Positions 26,392-34,159 of a stretch of 42,932 bases of DNA are shown piece by piece (position 1 is the stretch's first letter; each line of letters starts with the position of its first letter). Source of the DNA: Solirubrobacterales bacterium (GTDB lineage Bacteria; Actinomycetota; Thermoleophilia; Solirubrobacterales; Solirubrobacteraceae). Location of the stretch: NCBI GenBank assembly GCA_027451345.1, contig DAIDJO010000074.1:1-42932 (forward strand), read 5' to 3'. The notes below the pieces were generated by a model that did not search any database, had not been told where the DNA came from, and was given only the letters and a program-made list of their open reading frames with translations. Made by a program: the position numbers and the translations under genes.

Positions 26392-28028
26392 GGAGCCGTT
26401 GTCACCTCTCTGCCGGCGCCACGCGCGGTGGCGGAGTAGACCTCACTGGTAATTCGGTCGCGGGCGTAGGGCGGCGCCAGCGTCCCCGCGATCGTCCCGT
26501 GCGCGCAGAGCAGGATGCGGTGCGAGACGGTGGCAAGCTCATCGAAGTCGGTCGAGACCCACAGGATCGCGACCCCCTGGGCGGCGCGCGCCCGCATCAG
26601 CTCGTAGATCTGGTGACGGGTGGCGACGTCCACGCCCTGGGTGGGCTCGTGCAGCAACAGCACCCGTGGTCCCTGCTCCAGCCAGCGCGCGAGCACCACC
26701 TTCTGCTGGTTGCCGCCGGACAGTGCCGCGACGTTCAGCGACGCGTCCCGGGGACGCACGTCATAGGTCTCGGTGCGCTGGTTGGCGGTGCCGATCAGCC
26801 GGTCGACCCGCAGGAAGCCCCCCTGCATGAAGTTCTTCAACGAGAGCGAGAGCATGTTGAGCGCCACCGGCAGATCGGGCACCACGCCCTGCTGCTTGCG
26901 GTCCGCCGGCACGAGGGCCATGCCGAGGCCGATCGACCGGGCCGGGCTGAGCTCGGAGACGTCACCGCTCCAGTCGGGCAGGCGGACCTCGCCGCTCGAT
27001 CCCTCGGCGTCGCCGAAGAGCACGTAGGGGAGGTCCTCGCTGCCGGCGCCGAGCAGCCCGGCGACGCCGAGAATCTCGCCCGCGCGCAGCTCGAAGCTGA
27101 CGCCGCGGACACGGCCGCTCCGCACGTCCCTGACCGACAGCACCACCTCCCCGGAGGTCTCGACGGCCGCCTGGGAGCCGTAGGTCGTCGCCTGCTCGAT
27201 CGTCGAGCGATCGAGACGGTGCCCGGACACCAGCTCGATCAGGTCGGCGTCGCTCGCGCTCGCCACGGCGACGTCCCCGACCTTGGCGCCGTCGCGGAGC
27301 ACGACGGCCCGGTGGGCGATCTCGCGCACGGCGGTCATGTCGTGGGAGACGAACAGCACACCGAACCCCTCGCCGACGATGCGACGGACGAGGTCAAACA
27401 GGAAGACCTTCTCGTGCTCGGGGAGAAAGACGGTCGGCTCGTCGAGCACGAGCACGCCCCCGCCGCGCTCGTGGGCGCGGCGGTAGTCGTGCAGCTCCTC
27501 CGCGGCGCGGACGATGGCGAGCAGCGCCTGCGAGGTCGGCCGCAGCCGTCCCGTCTGCGCGCCCGGGTCGAGATCGACGCCGTAGCGCTCGAAGATCTCG
27601 CGGGCGCGCTCGCGCTCGGCCCCCCAATTGATGCGCGAGAACGAACCGGCGGCACCGTTGACGCGACGCCCCACGAACAGGTTCTCGACCACCTGCATGT
27701 TGGGCGCGAGGCCAAGGTCCTGGTAGACGAAGCCGAGCCCCACGGTGCGAGCCTGTCCGAGCGGCACGGGCAGCGGCACGTCGACGCCGTTCATCCGCAA
27801 CGAACCGCCCGGCTCCGGTTCGTGGTAGCCGGAGAGGATCTTGACGAGCGTGGATTTGCCCGACCCGTTCTCACCGAGCAGGGCGACGACCTCACCGGCG
27901 TGGATCGTGAGATCGACTCCCTTGAGGGCACGGGACGCCCCGAAGCTCTTGGCGAGGTTGCTCGCCTCGAGCGCCGGGGCGGCCGTGGTGTCCGCGGAGG
28001 CGGGCGCCGTCTGTGCTGTACCACTCAT
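26388..28028 (-). CDS. ABC transporter ATPase with two nucleotide-binding domains, degenerate motifs
   Basis: A 546-aa double ATPase of the RbsA/MglA/XylG class. Domain 1 (about 18-270) has Walker A GENGSGKST with Lys58, and Walker B VLVLDEPT with Asp196-Glu197; its signature, normally LSxGQ, reads LRPTSQ. Domain 2 (about 285-530) lacks a proper Walker A (GLLGAGSED), as is usual in this family, keeps a full LSGGNQQK signature, and has Walker B LLLHEPT with His460 in place of Asp. The loss of the signature in domain 1 and of Asp in domain 2 is unusual. It starts ATG 28028, 44 nt after the binding-protein gene, and overlaps the permease by 4 nt. Confidence 0.92.
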   Translation of the reverse strand: MSGTAQTAPASADTTAAPALEASNLAKSFGASRALKGVDLTIHAGEVVALLGENGSGKSTLVKILSGYHEPEPGGSLRMNGVDVPLPVPLGQARTVGLGFVYQDLGLAPNMQVVENLFVGRRVNGAAGSFSRINWGAERERAREIFERYGVDLDPGAQTGRLRPTSQALLAIVRAAEELHDYRRAHERGGGVLVLDEPTVFLPEHEKVFLFDLVRRIVGEGFGVLFVSHDMTAVREIAHRAVVLRDGAKVGDVAVASASDADLIELVSGHRLDRSTIEQATTYGSQAAVETSGEVVLSVRDVRSGRVRGVSFELRAGEILGVAGLLGAGSEDLPYVLFGDAEGSSGEVRLPDWSGDVSELSPARSIGLGMALVPADRKQQGVVPDLPVALNMLSLSLKNFMQGGFLRVDRLIGTANQRTETYDVRPRDASLNVAALSGGNQQKVVLARWLEQGPRVLLLHEPTQGVDVATRHQIYELMRARAAQGVAILWVSTDFDELATVSHRILLCAHGTIAGTLAPPYARDRITSEVYSATARGAGREVTTAP

Positions 28029-28055
28029 GTCGCTAGTTGTACCGACCGAGACGAC

Positions 28056-28070
28056 GCCCGCAACGCGGGC
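28056..28070 (-). promoter_or_regulatory. Intercistronic hairpin after the binding-protein gene
   Basis: GCCCGC and GCGGGC form a 6-bp perfect stem with a 3-nt loop, 2 nt after the stop of the solute-binding gene and 27 nt before the ATPase start. Such a hairpin often gives partial termination or protects the upstream mRNA, so that more binding protein than membrane parts is made. Confidence 0.5.
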
Positions 28071-28072
28071 TG

Positions 28073-29308
28073 CTACTTGGTGACTCCCCAGAGATGCAGG
28101 TAGTCGTTGACGAACGCCCCGTTGGCGAAGGCCTTGTCGCTGTACGCGGTGCCCTTGCCGCCGACGGAGAAGCTCGCCGCGTTCTGCTTGGTGAAGTACA
28201 TGTTCGGCGCGATCTCCTTCGTGAGCTTGGCCGGCGCCTTGTGCGCGAGCAGGCGGATCACCTGGTCGAGCTGGGCGTAGGCGTCCCACTTCTCATTCGG
28301 ACCGGAGTCGCCGACGAACGTGCTGCTCGTCTGGACGGCCTTGATCTCGGCCAGGCCGCCGCCCCAGGCGTACATCTTCAGGCCGGGATGGCTGCCCGCG
28401 GCCGACTGGACGGCGCTCTCGATGCCGTCGGTCATGCCGTCGAACGTGACGATCACCGTGTTGATGCTCGGGTTGCCCTGAAGGTCGCTGGTGACCGCGG
28501 AGATCTCCTTCGGACCGCTCCAGTCCTGGGTGCCGAAGTCCTCCTGCTTGACGATGGTGCAGGACTTGCACCACTGGCTCATCGCCCGCTTGAGCTCGTT
28601 GGTCGCGCCCTGGTACTGCGCCACCTGGGGGCTGTTGAGGAACAGGATGTGCGCCGCCTTGCCCTTCAGGTTGATCAGCGCGTCGGCGAGGGCGGTCTTC
28701 AGGCCACCGGCGGTGTCGACCCCCGACTCAGCCGACAGGTTGGTGAACGGGAAGGCCTTCGATCCGCCGGTCTGGTTGTAGTTGCCGTCCACGACGGGGA
28801 TGTGATGCGCCTTCAGGGCGGCCAGCTGCGGCGCGATCAGCGCAGCGCTCGGACCACACAGCATCACCACGGCGTTCGCCTTGTCGGTGATCGCCTGCGT
28901 CAGGTTGGACTGCCAGCCCGTGGGACCGGTGTTGGAGCTGAGCGCGGTGACCTTGGCACCGAGCTTCGTGGCCTCCGCGTCGAGGTAGCCCTGCTGACCC
29001 TTCAGGTTGCAGGCGTCGATCTCGGAGCTGATCGGGAAGGTGACGATCTTCTTGCCCTTGAGCGCCCGCACGGCGTTCACCGCCGGACCGGGCGCATGCC
29101 ACGCCGGTGGGCTCTGTTGGGCGGCGACGTACTTCTTCAGGGCGGCGAGCGTCGTCGAGCTGACCGCGGCACCGGCCGAATGCCCCTTGACGTGGCTGGC
29201 CGAGGCGCTCGCCACGCCGGTGACGCCACCCGCGACCGCAGCGGCGGCCACGACGGGAATGGCGGCCATGCGCCCACGCGCGACGAGCCGCCCGTACTTT
29301 GAACCCAT
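28073..29308 (-). CDS. ABC transporter solute-binding protein (periplasmic sugar-binding type)
   Basis: A 411-aa exported binding protein. I chose ATG 29308 because AGAGAGG stands 7-8 nt upstream and it leads directly into a signal peptide (RLVARGRMAAIPVVAAAAVA, cleavage probably after ASA). There is no lipobox. The mature part has the two-lobed type 1 periplasmic fold: GKKIVTFPISSEIDACNLKG near the start, LTQAITDKANAVVMLCGPSA, HHIPVVDGNYNQTGG and VIVTFDGMTDGIESAVQSAA. Promoter candidates in the 259-nt upstream gap are weak (TTGCAT 29433-29438 and TTAATC 29408-29413, 19 nt apart); nothing else is seen there. First gene of the operon. Confidence 0.92.
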   Translation of the reverse strand: MGSKYGRLVARGRMAAIPVVAAAAVAGGVTGVASASASHVKGHSAGAAVSSTTLAALKKYVAAQQSPPAWHAPGPAVNAVRALKGKKIVTFPISSEIDACNLKGQQGYLDAEATKLGAKVTALSSNTGPTGWQSNLTQAITDKANAVVMLCGPSAALIAPQLAALKAHHIPVVDGNYNQTGGSKAFPFTNLSAESGVDTAGGLKTALADALINLKGKAAHILFLNSPQVAQYQGATNELKRAMSQWCKSCTIVKQEDFGTQDWSGPKEISAVTSDLQGNPSINTVIVTFDGMTDGIESAVQSAAGSHPGLKMYAWGGGLAEIKAVQTSSTFVGDSGPNEKWDAYAQLDQVIRLLAHKAPAKLTKEIAPNMYFTKQNAASFSVGGKGTAYSDKAFANGAFVNDYLHLWGVTK

Positions 29309-29567
29309 AGAGGTACCTCTCTCCTCTTTGTTGACAAACAGGCCGCGGCGGCTCGAGCCGCGCGGCCATCCATCCACCACCATTGAAGCCGTCGGCCGTT
29401 GGGTCCTGATTAAGGTCCCTCAGCTGGGCTGCATGCAAAGGGTACCGCAAGTACGCAGGCGCGTGGAACGCCCCGGAAACGCATGGCGCGCAGCTCCGCC
29501 GCGCCCGCCCGACCCCGAGCGAGCGTGCCCCTGCGGCCCCAGAGGCCGAGCGGGCGTGCCCCTCCCC

Positions 29568-30716
29568 TCAGAGCCCGAGGGAGCGCCCGATGATCTCCTT
29601 CATGATCTCGTTCGTGCCCGCGTAGATGCGCGACACCCGCGAGTCGACGAACGAGCGGGCGATGGGGTACTCGAGCATGTAGCCGTAGCCGCCGTGCAGC
29701 TGCAGGCAGCGGTCGACGACCCGCCCCTGCAGGTCGGTGCACCACCACTTGGCCATCGCCGCATCAACGGCGGTGAGCGCCCGCTCGTTGTGCGCCAGGA
29801 TGCAGCGGTCGAGGAAGACCGTGGCGATCTCAACCTCCGTGGCGAGCTCGGCGAGCACGAAGCGGCTGTTCTGGAAGCTGCCGACCGACCGGCCGAAGGC
29901 GTTGCGCGACTTGACGTAGTCGAGGGTGTGCTCGAGCGCCGTGCGCGCCATCACGATCCCGGAGATCGCGACCGAAAGGCGCTCCTGGGGCAGGTTCGAG
30001 GTGAGGTAGCGGAAGCCCATCCCCTCCTCGCCGAGCAGGTTCTCCTCGGGGACGAACACGTCCTGAAAGAACATCTCGGCCGTGTCGGCGCTGTGCAGGC
30101 CGACCTTCTCGAGATTGCGACCGCGCTCGAAGCCCTCCATCCCCCGCTCGATCACGAGCAGGCTGAGCCCGCCGTGGCGGTCGTCCGGGTCGGTCCGCAC
30201 GACGGCGATGACGAGGTCCGAGTTGATCCCGTTGGTGATGAACGTCTTGGCGCCATTGACGATCCAGCCCCCCTCGGTGCGGACCGCGCGCGTGGCGATG
30301 CCGGCGAGATCCGAGCCGGCCCCCGGCTCGGTCATCGCCACCGAGGTCAGGTGGTCACCGTTGGCGATGCCCGGCAGCCAGCGCTCGCGCTGTTCCTCGT
30401 TGCAGTACGAGGTGAAGTACGGCAGGCAGATGTCGTTGTGCAGGGTGATCCCGCCCACGGCGCCGGTGAGGTCCATGCCGAAGCCGACCTCGTGGAGCAT
30501 CGCGTTGAAACGGAAGTCGCTGACGCCGGCGCCGCCATGCGCCTCCTCCACCTCGAAGGCGAGAAAGCCGTCGCGCCCCGCCTCGGTGAAGAACTCGCGC
30601 GGGACGATTCCGTCGCGCTCCCACCGCTCGTAGTGGGGGACCGCGTGACGGGTCAGGAAGGCTCGGAACGAGTCGCCGAAGTCCCGGTGCTCACTGCTGT
30701 AGAGCGTTCGATCCAT
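29568..30716 (-). CDS. Acyl-CoA dehydrogenase family protein
   Basis: FAD enzyme oxidising acyl-CoA to enoyl-CoA. 382 aa from ATG 30716 (MDRTLYSSEHRDFGDSFRAF). Typical parts: VAMTEPGAGSDLAGIAT (FAD/substrate loop), WIVNGAKTFITNGINSDLVI, RNAFGRSVGSFQNSRFVLAE, LQLHGGYGYMLEYPIARSFV and RIYAGTNEIMKEIIGRSLGL. The catalytic Glu is probably that in AGTNEIM, as in short- and medium-chain members. It is on the same strand as the ABC operon, upstream of it, with 259 nt between, so cotranscription is unlikely but related metabolism is possible. Divergent from the F420-type gene. Confidence 0.95.
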   Translation of the reverse strand: MDRTLYSSEHRDFGDSFRAFLTRHAVPHYERWERDGIVPREFFTEAGRDGFLAFEVEEAHGGAGVSDFRFNAMLHEVGFGMDLTGAVGGITLHNDICLPYFTSYCNEEQRERWLPGIANGDHLTSVAMTEPGAGSDLAGIATRAVRTEGGWIVNGAKTFITNGINSDLVIAVVRTDPDDRHGGLSLLVIERGMEGFERGRNLEKVGLHSADTAEMFFQDVFVPEENLLGEEGMGFRYLTSNLPQERLSVAISGIVMARTALEHTLDYVKSRNAFGRSVGSFQNSRFVLAELATEVEIATVFLDRCILAHNERALTAVDAAMAKWWCTDLQGRVVDRCLQLHGGYGYMLEYPIARSFVDSRVSRIYAGTNEIMKEIIGRSLGL

Positions 30717-30916
30717 CGCGCCAGTATGTCGCGGCCCAGCCGCGGAGGCGCTGGATCTCCATGACGTGAGCGGGCCGACCGGTGGCCGACCGGCGTGCGG
30801 GGGACCGGACCGGGGGTTCGCGCGCTGACCCGACGGCGGCCAAGCGGGCCACCGTCGCGGTGGCGAAGGGTCGGCCCGCCTCGGTCGGCTCCATCCCCGT
30901 TGTAGCGTCTCTTCCC

Positions 30917-31891
30917 ATGCGTGTACCAATCACCCTCTCGCTTCACATCCCGAACTTCAACTACCCCGGTGTCGGGCCGGACGAGGTGTTCGAGAAGATC
31001 GCCTCGATCGCCACCACCTGCGAGGCGTCGGGCTTCAGCTCCGTCTCCGTGATGGACCACCTCCACCAGATCGCCCCCGTGGGCCCGCCGACGAACTGGA
31101 TGTTCGAGGGCTCCACGATGCTCGCCGCGATCGCGGCGCGCACGACGCGGCTCACGATGGGCCTGCTCGTCGGCAGCGTGACGTACCGGAATCCGGCGCT
31201 CGCCGCCAAGACCACCACCACGCTCGACATCATCTCGCGCGGCCGCGTCTGGCACGGGATCGGCGCCGGCTGGTTCGAGGAGGAGCACGTCGCCTACGGC
31301 TACGAGTTCCCGCCGCTGAAGACGCGCTTCGCGATGCTCGAGGAGGAGCTCCGGATCGTCCGCGCGATGTTCACCCAGGACGAGGCGCACGTCGACGGCG
31401 AGCACTTCCGGGCGCGCGGGGCGTACAACAACCCCAAGCCGGTCCGCGGTGACATCCCGATCCTGATCGGCGGCAGCGGCGAGCGCAAGACCCTGCGGCT
31501 CGTCGCCCAGTACGGGGACGGCTGCAACCTGTTCGGCGACCCGGACCGGATCCGGCACCTGCTCGAGGTCCTGCAGGGGCACTGCCAGGAGGTCGGGCGC
31601 GAGTATGGCGAGATCACCAAGACCGCCCTCGGACGCGTCCTCATCGCCCCCACGCATGAGGCGGCGGAGGCCAAGAAACGCTCCCTGCTCGAGCGCGGCG
31701 CTCCACAGGAGAGCCTCGACACGATGATCACCGGCGACGCCGATGAGGTCGGCGAGCGGGTGCAGGCCTACCGCGACGCGGGGCTCGAGGGCTACTGCTT
31801 CACGCTGGCCGACCCGGAGGACCTCGAGTCGGTCGCGCTCGCCGGACGGACGCTCGCGAGGATCTTCCCGGCGACCGCCCCCTCGGCATGA
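30917..31891 (+). CDS. LLM-class F420-dependent oxidoreductase (Rv1855c-like)
   Basis: A luciferase-like monooxygenase fold protein of 324 aa, predicted to use coenzyme F420. The start MRVPITLSLHIPNFNYPGVG and the segment FSSVSVMDHLHQI, TMGLLVGSVTYRNPALAAKT, ISRGRVWHGIGAGWFEEEH, and IPILIGGSGERKTLRLVAQY match the Rv1855c-like subfamily. ATG 30917 was chosen since the conserved first strand begins there; upstream codons are not protein-like. Its stop overlaps the next gene by 4 nt. Substrate unknown. Confidence 0.92.
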   Translation: MRVPITLSLHIPNFNYPGVGPDEVFEKIASIATTCEASGFSSVSVMDHLHQIAPVGPPTNWMFEGSTMLAAIAARTTRLTMGLLVGSVTYRNPALAAKTTTTLDIISRGRVWHGIGAGWFEEEHVAYGYEFPPLKTRFAMLEEELRIVRAMFTQDEAHVDGEHFRARGAYNNPKPVRGDIPILIGGSGERKTLRLVAQYGDGCNLFGDPDRIRHLLEVLQGHCQEVGREYGEITKTALGRVLIAPTHEAAEAKKRSLLERGAPQESLDTMITGDADEVGERVQAYRDAGLEGYCFTLADPEDLESVALAGRTLARIFPATAPSA

Positions 31892-33096
31892 GGTCCGAGC
31901 GCGAGCGGATCGCGGCGATCGCCGAGCTCGCCGTCGGGATCGGCGCCAACGTCCAGCCCGACCAGGTGCTGACGGTCTCGGCCGAGCTCGGCCAGGAGGC
32001 GATCGCGCGCGCCGTCGCCGAGGCGGCGTACCGGCGCGGCGCGCTGTTCGTCGACGTCAGCTACTACGACCCGCACATCAAGCACGCGCGCCTGCGCCAC
32101 GCCCGGCGGGAGACCCTCGGCTACGTCCCGCCGTGGATCGGGGAGCGGATCCTCGCCATCGGCGAGGCCGGCGCCGCGCGCGTCTCGTTCCAGGGCCCGC
32201 TCGAGCCCCACCTGTTCGACGACATCGACCCCGAGCTGCTCGGGCTCGACCTGCTCCCCCGGACCCGCGAGTCGATCACCGTCACGGCCAAGGAGCAGAC
32301 GAACTGGTCGATCCTCCCCTTCCCCAACCGGGATTGGGCCGTGCTCGTGCACCCGGACCTCGCGCCCGAGGACGCCCACGAGCTCCTGTGGCAGCAGATC
32401 GAGCGCATCCTGCGCCTCGACGAGCCCGACCCGGTCGCCGCCTGGGAGGCGCGGATCGCGCAGCTCGAGTCGGTGTCCGGTCGGCTCGACGCGCTCGCGC
32501 TCGACCGCCTGCACTACCACGGGCCCGGCACCGACCTCACCGTCGGGCTGCTGCCGGGCTCGCGGTGGATCAGCGGCCGGATGCGGAGCATCCACGGGAT
32601 CGACTTCGTGGCGAACCTGCCGACGGAGGAGACGTTCACCGCCCCGGACCCGCTCCGGGTCGACGGGGTCGTGACCGCCACCAAGCCGCTGCTCGTGCCC
32701 GGCACCGCTCCGGTGGAGGGCCTGCGCGTGCGCTTCGAGCACGGCCGGGCCGTGCAGATCGACGCCGACGCGGGCGCGGAGATCCTGCGCTCGATGACGG
32801 CCAGGGACGAGGGGGCAGCCCGTCTCGGCGAGGTGGCGCTCGTCGATCGGGAGAGCCGCATCGGCCAGAGCGGGTCGGTGTTCTACTCGATCCTGCTCGA
32901 CGAGAACGCCGCCTCGCACCTCGCGCTCGGGAACGCCTACCCGTTCTCGGTCCACGCGGGCCCCGACCGCGACCGGGCCAACGTGAGCGCGATCCACGTC
33001 GACTTCATGGTCGGCTCCGACGAGGTCGACGTCACCGGCGTGACGCGCGACGGGGCCGAGGTGCCGCTGCTGCGCGGCGGCGCCTGGGTCATCTGA
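31888..33096 (+). CDS. Aminopeptidase, M29 family
   Basis: A 402-aa metallo-aminopeptidase (AmpS/AmpT-like). Family segments: VLTVSAELGQEAIARAVAEA near the start, EQTNWSILPFPNRDWA, NLPTEETFTAPDPLRVDGVV, LGEVALVDRESRIGQSG, FYSILLDENAASHLALGNAY and VSAIHVDFMVGSDEVDVTGV. Metal ligands expected from the family (two Glu, two His, Asp) lie in these last motifs and are present. ATGA overlap with the upstream F420-type gene shows coupling. A very strong hairpin follows the stop. Confidence 0.94.
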   Translation: MRSERERIAAIAELAVGIGANVQPDQVLTVSAELGQEAIARAVAEAAYRRGALFVDVSYYDPHIKHARLRHARRETLGYVPPWIGERILAIGEAGAARVSFQGPLEPHLFDDIDPELLGLDLLPRTRESITVTAKEQTNWSILPFPNRDWAVLVHPDLAPEDAHELLWQQIERILRLDEPDPVAAWEARIAQLESVSGRLDALALDRLHYHGPGTDLTVGLLPGSRWISGRMRSIHGIDFVANLPTEETFTAPDPLRVDGVVTATKPLLVPGTAPVEGLRVRFEHGRAVQIDADAGAEILRSMTARDEGAARLGEVALVDRESRIGQSGSVFYSILLDENAASHLALGNAYPFSVHAGPDRDRANVSAIHVDFMVGSDEVDVTGVTRDGAEVPLLRGGAWVI

Positions 33097-33107
33097 GGGC
33101 GTGAGGC

Positions 33108-33139
33108 GAGGGGCGCACCGGCCGGCCGGTGCGCCCCTC
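33108..33139 (+). terminator. Large perfect palindrome after the aminopeptidase gene
   Basis: Two 16-bp arms, from GAGGGGCGCACCGGCC and its complement, meet with no spacer, 11 nt after the stop. It must fold as a hairpin with a few unpaired bases at the centre. No U-run follows. It also separates the operon from the tRNA gene. Works in either direction. Confidence 0.7.
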
Positions 33140-33166
33140 CGGTGCGCGCCTGCGGGTCCCGGCCGC

Positions 33167-33172
33167 TACGCT
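33167..33172 (+). promoter_or_regulatory. Possible -10 element of tRNA-Ser(GGA)
   Basis: TACGCT within GGCCGCTACGCT, 13 nt before the mature tRNA 5' end, with the same GCCGCTAC context as before tRNA-Ser(CGA) and rpmG. No clear -35. Confidence 0.35.
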
Positions 33173-33185
33173 AACCGGGATTCCC

Positions 33186-33273
33186 GGAGAGGTGCCGGAG
33201 TGGTTGAACGGGCACGACTGGAAATCGTGTAACGGGGATAACTCGTTCGGGGGTTCGAATCCCCCTCTCTCCG
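33186..33273 (+). tRNA. tRNA-Ser(GGA)
   Basis: An 88-nt class II tRNA. Acceptor GGAGAGG pairs with TCTCTCC (last pair G-U), discriminator G. The anticodon stem CACGA/TCGTG holds CTGGAAA with anticodon GGA (reads UCC and UCU). The variable arm is long, T-arm GGGGG-TTCGAAT-CCCCC. No encoded CCA. Confidence 0.98.
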
Positions 33274-33329
33274 CTCGTCCGCCCCAGGCAGTCGCCCCGA
33301 GGTTGCGCCAGTCACGACAGCGGTCTGCG

Positions 33330-34154
33330 CTAATCGTTGAGGTCGAGCATCGGCGTGATGTCGGGCAGCTGGTGACCCTCGCTCACATGCTCGTTGGGGA
33401 CCACCGCGGTCCCGACGGCGAAGAACTCGATGGTGTGACTGCCCCAGCCGTGACTGTTCTCGTGGAGCTTGACCTCGACGATGCCGAGCACCCCGTCGCC
33501 GATGCTCTCCGCCTCCGTCTGCATCCGCTCCATGGCCAGCTCGCGCGCGTCATACAGCGCCTGGGTGTACTGCTCGAGCTCGACGTTGCGACCGGTCTGC
33601 TTGAGCGACTGCAGCATCCCGCGGTGGGCGACGTGGTACACGCAGCTGCCCATCACCATCCCGACGGGGCGCTTGCCGGTCTGCATCAGCGTCCAGAAGG
33701 CCTGCCCGGAGAGGTCGCTGGTGAACGGCCGGCCGTTGGGGGCGCGATGCACCCGGCCCTCCTTGTGGCGGATGGCGGTCCCGATGGCGATGAACTCGGC
33801 CATGTCGGCGCCCCACTCGTACCGGCCGATGTCGAGGCGAACGCCGACGACACCATCGGCGCCGAGCTGGTCGGCCTCCTCCTCCATGCGCGTCATCGCC
33901 AGCTCACGCGCGTTGTACATCGCCTGGCTGAGGACATCGAGCTCCTGGTTCTGGCGCAGGCTCGCGAACTGGTAACCGATGTGATAGATGCTCGAGCCGA
34001 CCACCAGCCCCACGGGCTCGAAGCCGGCCTTCTCCACGCACAGGTATTCGTTGACCGAGAGATCGGAGGTGAACAGCCCGCGGGCGTTCATCTGGAGTCG
34101 CTCGCTGGCGTGAGCGGCGAGGCCCTCGGTGCTGGTGGGGTCGTACTCGGACAG
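33330..34154 (-). CDS. Protein with two YbjQ-like (heavy-metal-binding/DUF74) domains
   Basis: A protein of 274 aa if translation starts at CTG 34154, or 253 aa from ATG 34091. I prefer the CTG because AGGAG stands 9 nt upstream of it and the extra residues (ASERLQ before FTSDLS) resemble the same stretch in the neighbouring paralogue. Two copies of a YbjQ-like fold follow each other: the first from FTSDLSVNEYLCVEKAGFEP with VGLVVGSSIYHIG, the second from FTSDLSGQAFWTLMQTGKRP with VGMVMGSCVYHVA. Each continues with a helix ALYDARELAMERM-like and a GxDGVVGVRL-like strand. No signal peptide. Molecular role unknown; some YbjQ domains are proposed to bind metals. The gene lies 5 nt after 34160-35116. 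Confidence 0.85.
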   Translation of the reverse strand: MSEYDPTSTEGLAAHASERLQMNARGLFTSDLSVNEYLCVEKAGFEPVGLVVGSSIYHIGYQFASLRQNQELDVLSQAMYNARELAMTRMEEEADQLGADGVVGVRLDIGRYEWGADMAEFIAIGTAIRHKEGRVHRAPNGRPFTSDLSGQAFWTLMQTGKRPVGMVMGSCVYHVAHRGMLQSLKQTGRNVELEQYTQALYDARELAMERMQTEAESIGDGVLGIVEVKLHENSHGWGSHTIEFFAVGTAVVPNEHVSEGHQLPDITPMLDLND

Positions 34155-34159
34155 AGGTC

